Counted from the first letter of the stretch, positions 1 through 4,624 are shown. The stretch is 10,548 nucleotides of DNA from Clostridiales bacterium (GCA_021205375.1 JAJPXR010000033.1:1-10548), one strand, 5' to 3'. Made by a program: numbers and translations. Notes: generated from the sequence alone by a model not told the origin.

Positions 1-58
1 CAAGTATCAGACCAACGACCTGGGCAAGAGCCTGGTGGCCGCCGGTCCTCAGCTGTAA
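1..58 (+). CDS. C-terminal end of an unidentified protein (partial)
   Basis: An open frame enters from the left edge (first full codon at base 2) and ends at a TAA at 56-58. It encodes 18 residues ending in ...SLVAAGPQL. A strong intrinsic terminator follows 38 bases later, which supports this being the true end of a gene. The tail is too short to assign a family, so no function is proposed. Confidence 0.6.
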   Translation, partial: KYQTNDLGKSLVAAGPQL

Positions 59-96
59 GCTGAACTGCGCTTGACTGCATAAGCGAACGTAAAAGG

Positions 97-127
97 CCCC
101 CGGCGCGATGCGCCGGGGGTTTGTTTT
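97..127 (+). terminator. Intrinsic terminator of the left-edge gene
   Basis: A perfect 10-bp GC-rich stem (97-106 with 110-119) has a 3-nt GAT loop and is followed directly by TTTGTTTT. It closes the gene ending at base 58 and insulates the small toxin-like locus that follows. Confidence 0.93.
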
Positions 128-145
128 CGCTGTCTGCATTTTTCG

Positions 146-174
146 TTACTTTTTGTAAAAAGCTGTGGTATTCT
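146..174 (+). promoter_or_regulatory. Promoter for the small toxin mRNA (locus 1)
   Basis: The -35 box is TTACTT (146-151), the spacer is 17 nt, and the -10 is TATTCT (169-174) preceded by an extended-10 TGG. Transcription would start near 181, where the RNA begins with a CCCC-TTTT-GGGG hairpin (182-193). The same promoter (TTGCTT-N17-TATTCT with the same GTGG before the -10) precedes the second small-peptide locus at 4216-4244. This recurrence is the best support for it. Confidence 0.7.
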
Positions 175-223
175 ATGGTTGCCCCTTTTGGGGTAGAGTG
201 CTGTCCATTATGGCGGCGGTTAA

Positions 224-282
224 GCCCCCTCTTTTTTTGTGGGGGCAACTTCTTCGGCCCCCTGATTTTTCAGAAAGGGGGC
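224..282 (+). promoter_or_regulatory. Switchable 5'-UTR hairpins hiding the toxin ribosome site
   Basis: Four complementary 6-mers alternate in the leader: GCCCCC (224-229), GGGGGC (241-246), GCCCCC (257-262) and GGGGGC (277-282). The last one is the core of the Shine-Dalgarno of the toxin ORF at 290. Pairing 1-2 plus 3-4 buries the ribosome site. Pairing 2-3 frees it. This resembles the translation control of type I toxin mRNAs. The folding is read by eye. Confidence 0.55.
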
Positions 283-289
283 TTGCCTT

Positions 290-376
290 ATGACGACTTC
301 TGAGGTTTTACAGCTTCTGCTTGTTATCATCAGCGCGTGCAGTCTGGTCATCCAGTCGTACAATAACAAGAAGTAA
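290..376 (+). CDS. Small hydrophobic holin-like type I toxin peptide (28 aa)
   Basis: The ORF runs from ATG at 290 to TAA at 374-376 with an AAAGGGGG ribosome site 8 nt upstream. The 28-residue peptide starts MTTSEVLQLLLVIIS, has one hydrophobic stretch over roughly residues 6-21, and ends in a polar basic tail (SYNNKK). This matches the MTT-x-E-x-L start, the single membrane segment and the KK end of the putative holin-like toxin (Hol_Tox) family, related in style to TxpA/BsrG. Such peptides insert in the inner membrane. The gene has its own promoter (146-174), a hairpin-occluded ribosome site, an apparent terminator (424-454), and an antisense promoter (463-490) driving RNA against its 3' end. 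These are the elements of a type I toxin-antitoxin locus. Toxicity itself is inferred, and a harmless small membrane peptide remains possible. Confidence 0.75.
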   Translation: MTTSEVLQLLLVIISACSLVIQSYNNKK

Positions 377-456
377 CCGCCTCTGCTCGCAACACCGACG
401 GTTACCTCTTGTAACATAGGGGGAGCCTGTCCATTGCCGGACAGCGCTCTTTTTCT
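360..456 (-). ncRNA. Antisense antitoxin RNA (locus 1)
   Basis: The RNA is predicted to start near 456 from the minus promoter at 463-490 and to run leftward across the toxin 3' UTR and last codons. It contains a 15-bp stem made of 367-381 and 397-411. On the minus strand every position pairs (two G-U pairs). On the plus strand the same positions give two A-C mismatches, so the structure belongs to the antisense RNA. The stem is followed by UUAUUGU, a weak candidate end, giving an RNA of about 95-100 nt. Promoter and stem are seen in the sequence. The 3' end and the antitoxin role are inferred. Confidence 0.65.
424..454 (+). terminator. Terminator / 3' end of the toxin mRNA (locus 1)
   Basis: CTGTCC (427-432) pairs with GGACAG (439-444), with AGC/GCT extending the stem past one bulged C, and CTTTTTCT follows. 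The 3' arm and adjoining bases (439-450) can instead pair over 12 bp (one G-U) with 195-206 at the mRNA 5' end. That long-range 5'-3' closure is typical of type I toxin transcripts. Confidence 0.65.
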
Positions 457-462
457 ATTTGT

Positions 463-490
463 ATTATATCTTATTTCTCTGTTTTGTCAA
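463..490 (-). promoter_or_regulatory. Strong antisense promoter (locus 1)
   Basis: Reading minus, TTGACA (485-490), a 16-nt spacer and TATAAT (463-468) give full consensus boxes, followed by ACAAATAGAAAA. It is stronger than the facing toxin promoter, as expected if antitoxin RNA is made in excess. The same TATAATACAAATAGAAAA block recurs in the antisense promoter at 4491-4519. Confidence 0.85.
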
Positions 491-540
491 CGGCGGGAGC
501 TTCCAAATTCCAGTAAAGCAGGAGTTTCGGGAACAAATTG

Positions 541-580
541 AAAAGCGCGGAAAGGGGATTGCCCTCCTCTCCGCGCTTTT
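541..580 (-). terminator. Terminator of the cation antiporter gene (bidirectional shape)
   Basis: An 11-bp perfect stem (541-551 with 570-580) holds an inner AGGGG/CCCCT-like helix. Reading minus, the stem ends in CGCGCUUUU and follows the stop codon at 631 by 50 bases. Reading plus it is also followed by T residues, so it could end transcription from both sides. Confidence 0.85.
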
Positions 581-630
581 TGTAAAATCTATCGCTTTCT
601 GTGGTTCGTCCCAACGGAATCCAGGTGTTG

Positions 631-1602
631 TTACCCCATCGTAAACTGATACACGCAGAACGCCGCGTAAATCGCCAGCAGCGTGACCCCCTGGGCGCGG
701 GTCAGCCTGCCCCGTTTCAGGGTGGGTACGGTCAGAATCAGCATGACCAGCAACATCACCGGCAGGTCCACTACCAGCGAGCTGTTGATGCCGAACAGAG
801 TGCTGTTCTCCGGGATGTGGAAGGGGCAGAGGGTCACAGCCGTACCGCTGACCAGCACCAGGTTGAACAGGTTGGCCCCGATGATGTTGCCCAGAGACAG
901 GGCGCTGTGGCCTTTCGCCAGGGCAGTGATGGCGGTGGTCAGCTCCGGCAGGGAGGTCCCCAGCGCCACCAGCGTCAGGGCAATAACCGACTCCGGGACG
1001 CCCAGCGCCTGGGCAATGAGGGTGCCGTTGTCCACCAGCAGGTCCGCACCCACGGCAATCAGCGCCGCGCCCACCGCCAGCAGCAGGATGAGCCGCCACA
1101 GGGAGGTCTCCTCCTGAATCTTCTCTCCCGGCTGGGGGGCGGTCTGGGGGCCGCCGGTCATTTCCCGCACCGTCAGCACCATATAGACCACAAAGAACAC
1201 CAGCAGCAGCACACCGGCCATGCGGGTAAATTCACCCGTGGTGTAGGCCACCACCGCGTAAAAGGCCGCCGCCGCGAAGAAGAAGGCCACCGGCGTCCGC
1301 AGCGTCCGGGTGTCCACTCTGGTGGGGCGGACGGCAATGGTCAGGGCTGCGATCAGCGCCGTGTTGCAGATGACAGACCCCACGGCGTTTCCGTAGGCGA
1401 TCTGGCTGTGGCCGGACAGCGCCGACGTGGTGGACACCATGACCTCCGGCAGGGTGGTGCCGATGGAGACTACCGTGGCTCCGATCAGCAGCTCCGGCAG
1501 GCGGAACCGGCGGGCGATGCCCGTGGCCCCGTCCACGAACCAGTCGCCGCCCTTGATGAGCAGCACCAGACCGACGGCAAACAGAAGGACAGGAACCAAC
1601 AT
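631..1602 (-). CDS. CaCA-family Ca2+(cation)/Na+ or H+ antiporter, YrbG/CaxA type
   Basis: This is a 323-residue polytopic membrane protein with about ten hydrophobic helices in two inverted halves. Both alpha repeats of the calcium/cation antiporter family are present: GTTLPE (48-53) with GNAVGSVICN (71-80), and GTSLPE (215-220) with GNIIGANLFN (238-247). The acidic residues E53 and E220 are the expected cation ligands. The first repeat has V in place of the usual N in GSN. A hydrophilic loop around residues 147-168 separates the halves. The start is the ATG at 1602, which has AGAGG upstream and begins with a membrane helix. An in-frame extension to 1764 would translate the riboswitch and is rejected. 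It is a single-gene unit with its own promoter (1805-1834), an apparent Mn2+ riboswitch leader (1640-1800) and a terminator (541-580). Family is secure. The riboswitch suggests it may export Mn2+ as well as, or rather than, Ca2+. Confidence 0.93.
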   Translation of the reverse strand: MLVPVLLFAVGLVLLIKGGDWFVDGATGIARRFRLPELLIGATVVSIGTTLPEVMVSTTSALSGHSQIAYGNAVGSVICNTALIAALTIAVRPTRVDTRTLRTPVAFFFAAAAFYAVVAYTTGEFTRMAGVLLLVFFVVYMVLTVREMTGGPQTAPQPGEKIQEETSLWRLILLLAVGAALIAVGADLLVDNGTLIAQALGVPESVIALTLVALGTSLPELTTAITALAKGHSALSLGNIIGANLFNLVLVSGTAVTLCPFHIPENSTLFGINSSLVVDLPVMLLVMLILTVPTLKRGRLTRAQGVTLLAIYAAFCVYQFTMG

Positions 1603-1639
1603 AAATAAGACCTCTTTCGTGATGGAATCATGCGGGGTC

Positions 1640-1687
1640 AAAAAAAGCGGGACCTCTGCCGTGCGCACTATGCGTACAGCAAAAGTC
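1640..1687 (-). terminator. Riboswitch expression-platform terminator
   Basis: On the minus strand a 12-bp stem including G-U pairs (1676-1687 with 1651-1662) contains an inner CGCA-UAG-UGCG hairpin and is followed by CCCGC and seven U residues (1646-1640). It sits between the aptamer-like leader and the antiporter start at 1602. Part of its 5' arm (1679-1684) can also pair with 1795-1800 at the start of the aptamer, giving a route for ligand-dependent antitermination. Confidence 0.75.
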
Positions 1688-1800
1688 TCGTTTCCAGACA
1701 AAAGCCCTGGGCGTGGCCCGGTTTCGGGAATCCTCCCGACACGAGCTGACGAACCGCGCCGCACCGCCGAGGCGGTGCAAACTACTCCCCTTTACTTCGC
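1685..1800 (-). promoter_or_regulatory. Candidate yybP-ykoY (Mn2+) riboswitch aptamer
   Basis: The minus-strand leader contains GGGGAGUAG (1790-1782), a GCACCGC/GCGGUGC hairpin, then CGGUU-CGUCA...AACCG enclosing a UCGGGA/UCCCGA hairpin, and finally GAGAC before a terminator. GGGGAGUA and CGUCA are hallmark conserved segments of the yybP-ykoY RNA, a Mn2+ sensor that turns on export genes. Known regulon members include several families of cation exporters, so an antiporter gene fits. Assignment is from remembered consensus and not a covariance-model search. Confidence 0.75.
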
Positions 1801-1804
1801 AGTT

Positions 1805-1834
1805 ATTATAATTCCCCTCCCCATGGGAAGTCAA
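1805..1834 (-). promoter_or_regulatory. Promoter of the riboswitch-antiporter transcript
   Basis: Reading minus: TTGACT (1829-1834), an 18-nt spacer and TATAAT (1805-1810). The predicted start, near 1798, sits at the 5' edge of the riboswitch aptamer and gives a leader of about 195 nt. Confidence 0.8.
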
Positions 1835-1887
1835 GGGAATTTTCACCTTTCTTGTCGCCACAAACCGGTAATTTTGTCCCAGCTCCC

Positions 1888-1916
1888 TTGCAAACTTTGT
1901 CGAATCCTGTCATACT
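1888..1916 (+). promoter_or_regulatory. Probable comF promoter
   Basis: TTGCAA (1888-1893), a 17-nt spacer and CATACT (1911-1916) lie 30 bases before the comF start. The boxes are imperfect but well spaced, and the promoter diverges from the antiporter promoter at 1805-1834. Confidence 0.55.
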
Positions 1917-1945
1917 GTGGAAAAGCGGCAAGGGGAGAGAGGTTT

Positions 1946-2680
1946 ATGATGAAAAATCTGCGCCACACCGGCGAGCGAGTCAGGGACATCCTATGGCCGC
2001 CCAAGTGCCTGTTCTGCCAGCGTCCGCTGGAAGAAGGGGAAACGCTGCTCTGCGCCAAATGCAGGCCGCAAGTCCCCTGGACCGGGGAGGACTGCGCCCA
2101 ACAGGGGATACACTTTGACCGCTGCCTCTCGCCGCTCTACTACACCGAGGCGTTCAAGCCCGCTTTCCACCGCTACAAGTTTCTGGGCCACTGGCACTAC
2201 AGTTGGGCCTTCGGCGAGTGGATGTGGGATTGTCTGCGGGCAAACGACCCGGAGTATTCCCGCTTCGACTGCATCACTTGGGCGCCGCTGAACTTCTGGC
2301 GGCGGCAGCGCCGGGGGTACGACCAGGCCCGGCGGCTGGCGCTGGCTGTGTCCCGCTCCAGCGGTCTGCCGTTACAGCGAACACTGGTGAAGTTCCGTCA
2401 TACGCCGCCCCAGTCCGGCACGGAAGAGGCCATTCAGCGGTGGGAAAATGTCCGGGGCGTCTACCGCCCAAAATCCGGCGTTCCTCTGGAGGGAAAACGT
2501 CTGCTGCTGGTGGACGATGTCATCACCACCGGCGCGACGTTGGAGGAGGCCAGCGCCGTCCTGCGGCGGGCCGGAGCCGCGGAGATCTGCTGCCTGACCC
2601 TGGCCCGGAGCGCCTACGGCCGGGAGGGAAAATCGGGCGGAAATCGTGAAACGATGGGTGACAACGGCGGTAAAATGTGA
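1946..2680 (+). CDS. comF: ComF-family phosphoribosyltransferase-like protein
   Basis: This 244-residue protein has the ComF layout. An N-terminal zinc-ribbon CxxC pair (C21/C24 and C36/C39) comes first. An RGYDQA signature (123-128) is next, and then a type I phosphoribosyltransferase PRPP-binding loop, LLLVDDVITTGAT (186-198). ComF proteins act in DNA uptake in competent bacteria, probably at the cytoplasmic face with ComFA, and are linked to recombination and repair. They are widely kept in bacteria not known to be competent. No comFA is adjacent, so the gene stands alone. The start is one of two tandem ATGs (1946 or 1949) behind GGGAGAGAGG. The frame is open upstream to 1427 but crosses the opposing antiporter gene. 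The tail after residue 225 (rich in G, N and K) is poorly conserved in the family. Confidence 0.92.
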   Translation: MMKNLRHTGERVRDILWPPKCLFCQRPLEEGETLLCAKCRPQVPWTGEDCAQQGIHFDRCLSPLYYTEAFKPAFHRYKFLGHWHYSWAFGEWMWDCLRANDPEYSRFDCITWAPLNFWRRQRRGYDQARRLALAVSRSSGLPLQRTLVKFRHTPPQSGTEEAIQRWENVRGVYRPKSGVPLEGKRLLLVDDVITTGATLEEASAVLRRAGAAEICCLTLARSAYGREGKSGGNRETMGDNGGKM

Positions 2681-2686
2681 TATAGT
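2658..2686 (+). promoter_or_regulatory. Possible promoter at the comF stop codon for fprA
   Basis: GTGACA (2658-2663), a 17-nt spacer and TATAGT (2681-2686) overlap the last codons of comF. If used, it would give fprA a leader of about 290 nt containing the palindromes at 2735-2909. No better promoter was found nearer to fprA. No terminator is visible after comF, so readthrough is the alternative. Confidence 0.4.
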
Positions 2687-2734
2687 CTTTTTAGTCGTAA
2701 TCCCTTTTTACTCAGTTGTATGCCAGAAACCCCA

Positions 2735-2860
2735 CCGCCACCGCCGAAAGGCGGCGGCCCTCCTCCCCTTTCAGGGCAGGGAGGGGCAAAGCCCCGGAAG
2801 TGCCGCTTGACGGCGGAGGCAAGGGGGATAGTGCTTGTCGTCTGGTACGGTTTTTGTTCG
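2735..2860. repeat. GC-rich palindromic intergenic segment, possible dispersed repeat
   Basis: The comF-fprA gap (2681-2982) has no credible gene. Its first half is unusually GC-rich and self-complementary: CCGCC-GAAA-GGCGG (2741-2754) within a longer CCGCCACCGCCG...GGCGGCGG array, then CCTCCCC facing GGGAGGGG, then more C/G blocks ending in GGCAAGGGGG. It resembles the REP-like intergenic elements found in many copies in GC-rich clostridia. Repetition cannot be shown from one copy in this window. Confidence 0.35.
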
Positions 2861-2862
2861 AC

Positions 2863-2909
2863 AGATGTGGAATTTTAGTGGAAAATTCCACATCTCTAGC
2901 CACTAAAAT
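2863..2909 (+). promoter_or_regulatory. Two mutually exclusive hairpins upstream of fprA
   Basis: Hairpin A is a perfect 14-bp stem, 2863-2876 with 2882-2895, loop AGTGG. Hairpin B is a perfect 10-bp stem, ATTTTAGTGG (2872-2881) with CCACTAAAAT (2900-2909). They share 2872-2881, so only one can form. Neither is followed by a T tract, so they are not ordinary terminators. They sit 74-120 bases before the fprA start and could be an RNA switch or a dyad operator. Confidence 0.5.
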
Positions 2910-2982
2910 GCGCGGTTGATTCAAAGGGATAGCCAATTCGTCTTTTTTAGAACTGTAATTCTCTCATAAGGAGGACAAAGCC

Positions 2983-4146
2983 ATGAGCAACGTTACCATT
3001 TCCGACGCCATCCGGTACATCGGGTGTGACGACCACAAGATCGACCTGTTCGAGAGCCAGTACCCCGTCCCTAACGGCGTTTCCTATAACTCCTACCTGA
3101 TTTTGGACGAAAAAGTCGCCGTCATGGACACATCGGACCGCCGGGTCAGCGAGGAGTGGTTCGCCAACCTGGAACGGGAGCTGGGGGGCCGCACCCCGGA
3201 CTATCTGGTGGTGTCCCACCTGGAGCCGGACCACGCCTATAACATCCAGCGTCTGTGCGAAAAGTACCCCGCTATGCAGGTGGTGGCCAGCGCCAAGGCC
3301 GTCCAGATGCTGCCCCAATTCTTCACCATGGACTTCTCCCCCCGCACGGTGGCCGTCAAGGAGGGGGACACCCTCTCCCTGGGCAATCACACCCTGACCT
3401 TCGTCATGGCCCCCATGGTCCACTGGCCGGAGGTCATGGTGGAGTATGAATCCACCGAAAAGGTGCTGTTCGCCGCCGACGGCTTTGGCAAGTTCGGCGC
3501 GCTGGACGTGGAGGAGGACTGGGCCTGTGAAGCCCGCCGGTACTACTTCAACATCGTGGGCAAGTACGGTCCCTCTGTCCAGACCCTGCTGAAAAAGGCC
3601 GCCAAGCTGGACATCCAGACCATCTGCCCCCTCCACGGCCCCATTTTGAAGGAAAATCTGGGCTATTACATCGAAAAGTACGACATTTGGTCCAGCTATC
3701 GCCCGGAGGACGAGGGCGTGACCCTGGCCTATGCCTCCATCCACGGCAACACCGCTATCGCCGCCAAGAAGCTGGCGGAAATGCTGGAGGCCAGGGGCCA
3801 GAAGGTCTCCATGTTCGACCTGGCGCGGGACAGCATGTCCGAGGCCGTTGAGGACGCCTTCCGCTATGACAAGCTGGTCCTGGCCGCCCCCACCTACGAC
3901 GCCTCTCTGTTCCCCTGCATGGAGGACTTCCTCTATCACCTGAAGGTCAAGAACTACCAGAAGCGCACCATCGGCATCATGGAGAACGGCTCCTGGGCGC
4001 CTGCCGCCGGGCGGCTGATGAAGGCTTACGCCGACGGGTTCAAGAACTGCACCGTGGTAGAACCGCTGGTCTCCATCCGCTCCACCATGAAGGAAAGCAC
4101 CGTGAAGGACATGGAAGCCATGGTCGATGCGCTGCTGAGCAAGTAG
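2983..4146 (+). CDS. fprA: FprA-family A-type flavoprotein (flavodiiron O2/NO reductase)
   Basis: This 387-residue cytosolic protein has two domains. The N-terminal metallo-beta-lactamase-like part (about 1-245) carries a full set of diiron ligands: H79-x-E81-x-D83-H84, H147, D166 and H218. The C-terminal flavodoxin-like part (about 246-387) binds FMN, with a phosphate loop around SIHGNT (252-257) and APTYD (292-296). Such enzymes reduce O2 to water, or NO to N2O, using electrons from rubredoxin or similar carriers, and protect anaerobes from oxygen or nitrosative stress. Length matches class A proteins, and there is no fused rubredoxin or flavin-reductase domain, so a separate electron donor is needed. 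The start has an excellent TAAGGAGG site. The gene is monocistronic, with a strong terminator at 4175-4214. O2 versus NO preference cannot be read from the sequence. Confidence 0.95.
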   Translation: MSNVTISDAIRYIGCDDHKIDLFESQYPVPNGVSYNSYLILDEKVAVMDTSDRRVSEEWFANLERELGGRTPDYLVVSHLEPDHAYNIQRLCEKYPAMQVVASAKAVQMLPQFFTMDFSPRTVAVKEGDTLSLGNHTLTFVMAPMVHWPEVMVEYESTEKVLFAADGFGKFGALDVEEDWACEARRYYFNIVGKYGPSVQTLLKKAAKLDIQTICPLHGPILKENLGYYIEKYDIWSSYRPEDEGVTLAYASIHGNTAIAAKKLAEMLEARGQKVSMFDLARDSMSEAVEDAFRYDKLVLAAPTYDASLFPCMEDFLYHLKVKNYQKRTIGIMENGSWAPAAGRLMKAYADGFKNCTVVEPLVSIRSTMKESTVKDMEAMVDALLSK

Positions 4147-4174
4147 AGGAAACCCCGCATTACCGCACAAAACA

Positions 4175-4214
4175 AGCGTGGGCTGACCTGAAAACGGGTC
4201 GGCTCACGCTTTTT
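4175..4214 (+). terminator. Terminator of fprA
   Basis: A 15-bp stem (4175-4189 with 4196-4210, three G-U pairs) has a GAAAAC loop and runs straight into TTTTT. The -35 of the next small-peptide promoter starts only two bases after the T tract (4216), the same tight terminator-then-promoter arrangement as at 97-174. Confidence 0.9.
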
Positions 4215-4215
4215 G

Positions 4216-4244
4216 TTGCTTTCTGCGAAAATATGTGGTATTCT
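4216..4244 (+). promoter_or_regulatory. Promoter for the second small-peptide mRNA (locus 2)
   Basis: TTGCTT (4216-4221), a 17-nt spacer and TATTCT (4239-4244) with an extended-10 TGG. The GTGGTATTCT core is identical to locus 1 (146-174). The RNA would begin in a 5' hairpin GGGGG...CCCCC (4245-4274) with an inner CTCC-TGAT-GGAG. Confidence 0.75.
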
Positions 4245-4314
4245 GGGGGTAGCTCCTGATGGAGGTTTCCCCCCAATGGAGTTAGGGCGCTGCTAAGCGG
4301 CAGGCGGTTGGTCA

Positions 4315-4333
4315 CATCTCCCGAAGGGAGGTG
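4315..4333 (+). promoter_or_regulatory. Hairpin sequestering the ribosome site of the 27-aa ORF
   Basis: CATCTCCC (4315-4322) pairs over 8 bp, including one U-G, with GGGAGGTG (4326-4333) across a GAA loop. The 3' arm is the Shine-Dalgarno of the ORF at 4339, so ribosome binding would be blocked while the hairpin holds, as in locus 1. Confidence 0.65.
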
Positions 4334-4338
4334 AGACA

Positions 4339-4422
4339 ATGCCGATTACATTGACTTTTCACATCCTGCAATGGACTGTGACAATCAGGGTAACGAAGCG
4401 AAACCGCCACCGGGCCGGGTGA
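4339..4422 (+). CDS. 27-aa basic small peptide of a type I toxin-antitoxin-like locus
   Basis: The ORF runs from ATG at 4339 to TGA at 4420-4422, behind a strong GGGAGGTG ribosome site. The peptide begins MPITLTFHILQWTVTIRV and ends in a strongly basic tail (TKRNRHRAG). It has alternating hydrophobic and polar residues and no clear membrane helix, so it is not a relative of the holin-like peptide at 290 by sequence. The surroundings match that locus: an identical GTGGTATTCT sense promoter core, a hairpin-masked ribosome site, 5'-3' long-range complementarity (4285-4293 with 4469-4477, plus 4295-4300 with 4460-4465), and an antisense promoter with the same TATAATACAAATAGAAAA block. I do not recognise the family with certainty. 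A toxin role is inferred from architecture only. Confidence 0.6.
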   Translation: MPITLTFHILQWTVTIRVTKRNRHRAG

Positions 4423-4484
4423 CGGTTTCTGTCGAAACATAATTTTTAACCTGGACTGACCGCTTGTCGCAGCGCCCGTTTTCT
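4390..4484 (-). ncRNA. Antisense RNA opposing the 27-aa peptide mRNA (locus 2)
   Basis: The RNA is predicted to start near 4484 from the promoter at 4491-4519 and to run over the 3' UTR and the last codons of the ORF. It includes a 12-bp stem (4400-4411 with 4418-4429) around a 6-nt loop. One position is G-U on the minus strand but A-C on the plus strand, the same strand bias as in the locus 1 antisense stem. Both stems carry a similar AACCGUC...GGCGGUU core. The 3' end is uncertain. Confidence 0.6.
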
Positions 4485-4490
4485 ATTTGT

Positions 4491-4519
4491 ATTATAAGCG
4501 ATTTCAGCCGCTTTGTCAA
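4491..4519 (-). promoter_or_regulatory. Strong antisense promoter (locus 2)
   Basis: Reading minus: TTGACA (4514-4519), a 17-nt spacer and TATAAT (4491-4496), followed by ACAAATAGAAAA. The boxes are perfect consensus. Similarity to the locus 1 antisense promoter extends past the -10 and upstream of the -35. Confidence 0.85.
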
Positions 4520-4586
4520 CGCCGGGATTTGGAAATTCCAACCCAGCCCGCTGACAATATTCTTTCGGGAATGTGCTGGATAAAAT

Positions 4587-4616
4587 GCGGAAACAGAGGA
4601 TTTCCCCCGTTTTCGC
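4587..4616 (-). terminator. Weak terminator after the threonine aldolase gene
   Basis: An 8-bp stem, GCGGAAAC (4587-4594) with GTTTTCGC (4609-4616), lies just past the stop at 4625. Reading minus it contains one A-C mismatch and is followed by AUUUUAUCC. It pairs better on the plus strand, so the call is tentative. Confidence 0.4.
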
Positions 4617-4624
4617 GCTTTTTA

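Noticed and set aside
121..417. 60-65 residue frames on both strands over the locus 1 leader
   Set aside because: They cross the terminator, promoter and antisense RNA signals and lack ribosome sites. The 28-aa ORF explains the locus better.
601..1608. Long plus-strand open frame opposite the antiporter
   Set aside because: Low-complexity Gln/Gly/His/Arg composition typical of the antisense of a GC-rich gene. The minus-strand frame carries clear CaCA motifs.
1603..1764. N-terminal extension of the antiporter to an upstream in-frame ATG at 1764
   Set aside because: The stretch encodes an arginine- and glycine-rich non-conserved sequence, overlaps the riboswitch and its terminator, and lacks a ribosome site. 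The ATG at 1602 has AGAGG and starts with a membrane helix.
1427..1945. Upstream extension of the comF reading frame
   Set aside because: The frame is open by chance across the antisense of the antiporter start and its leader. The family-typical start with a good ribosome site is at 1946/1949.
2947..4170. Long minus-strand open frame opposite fprA
   Set aside because: It has no ribosome site or family motifs and has shadow-type composition, while the plus frame has all the diiron ligands.
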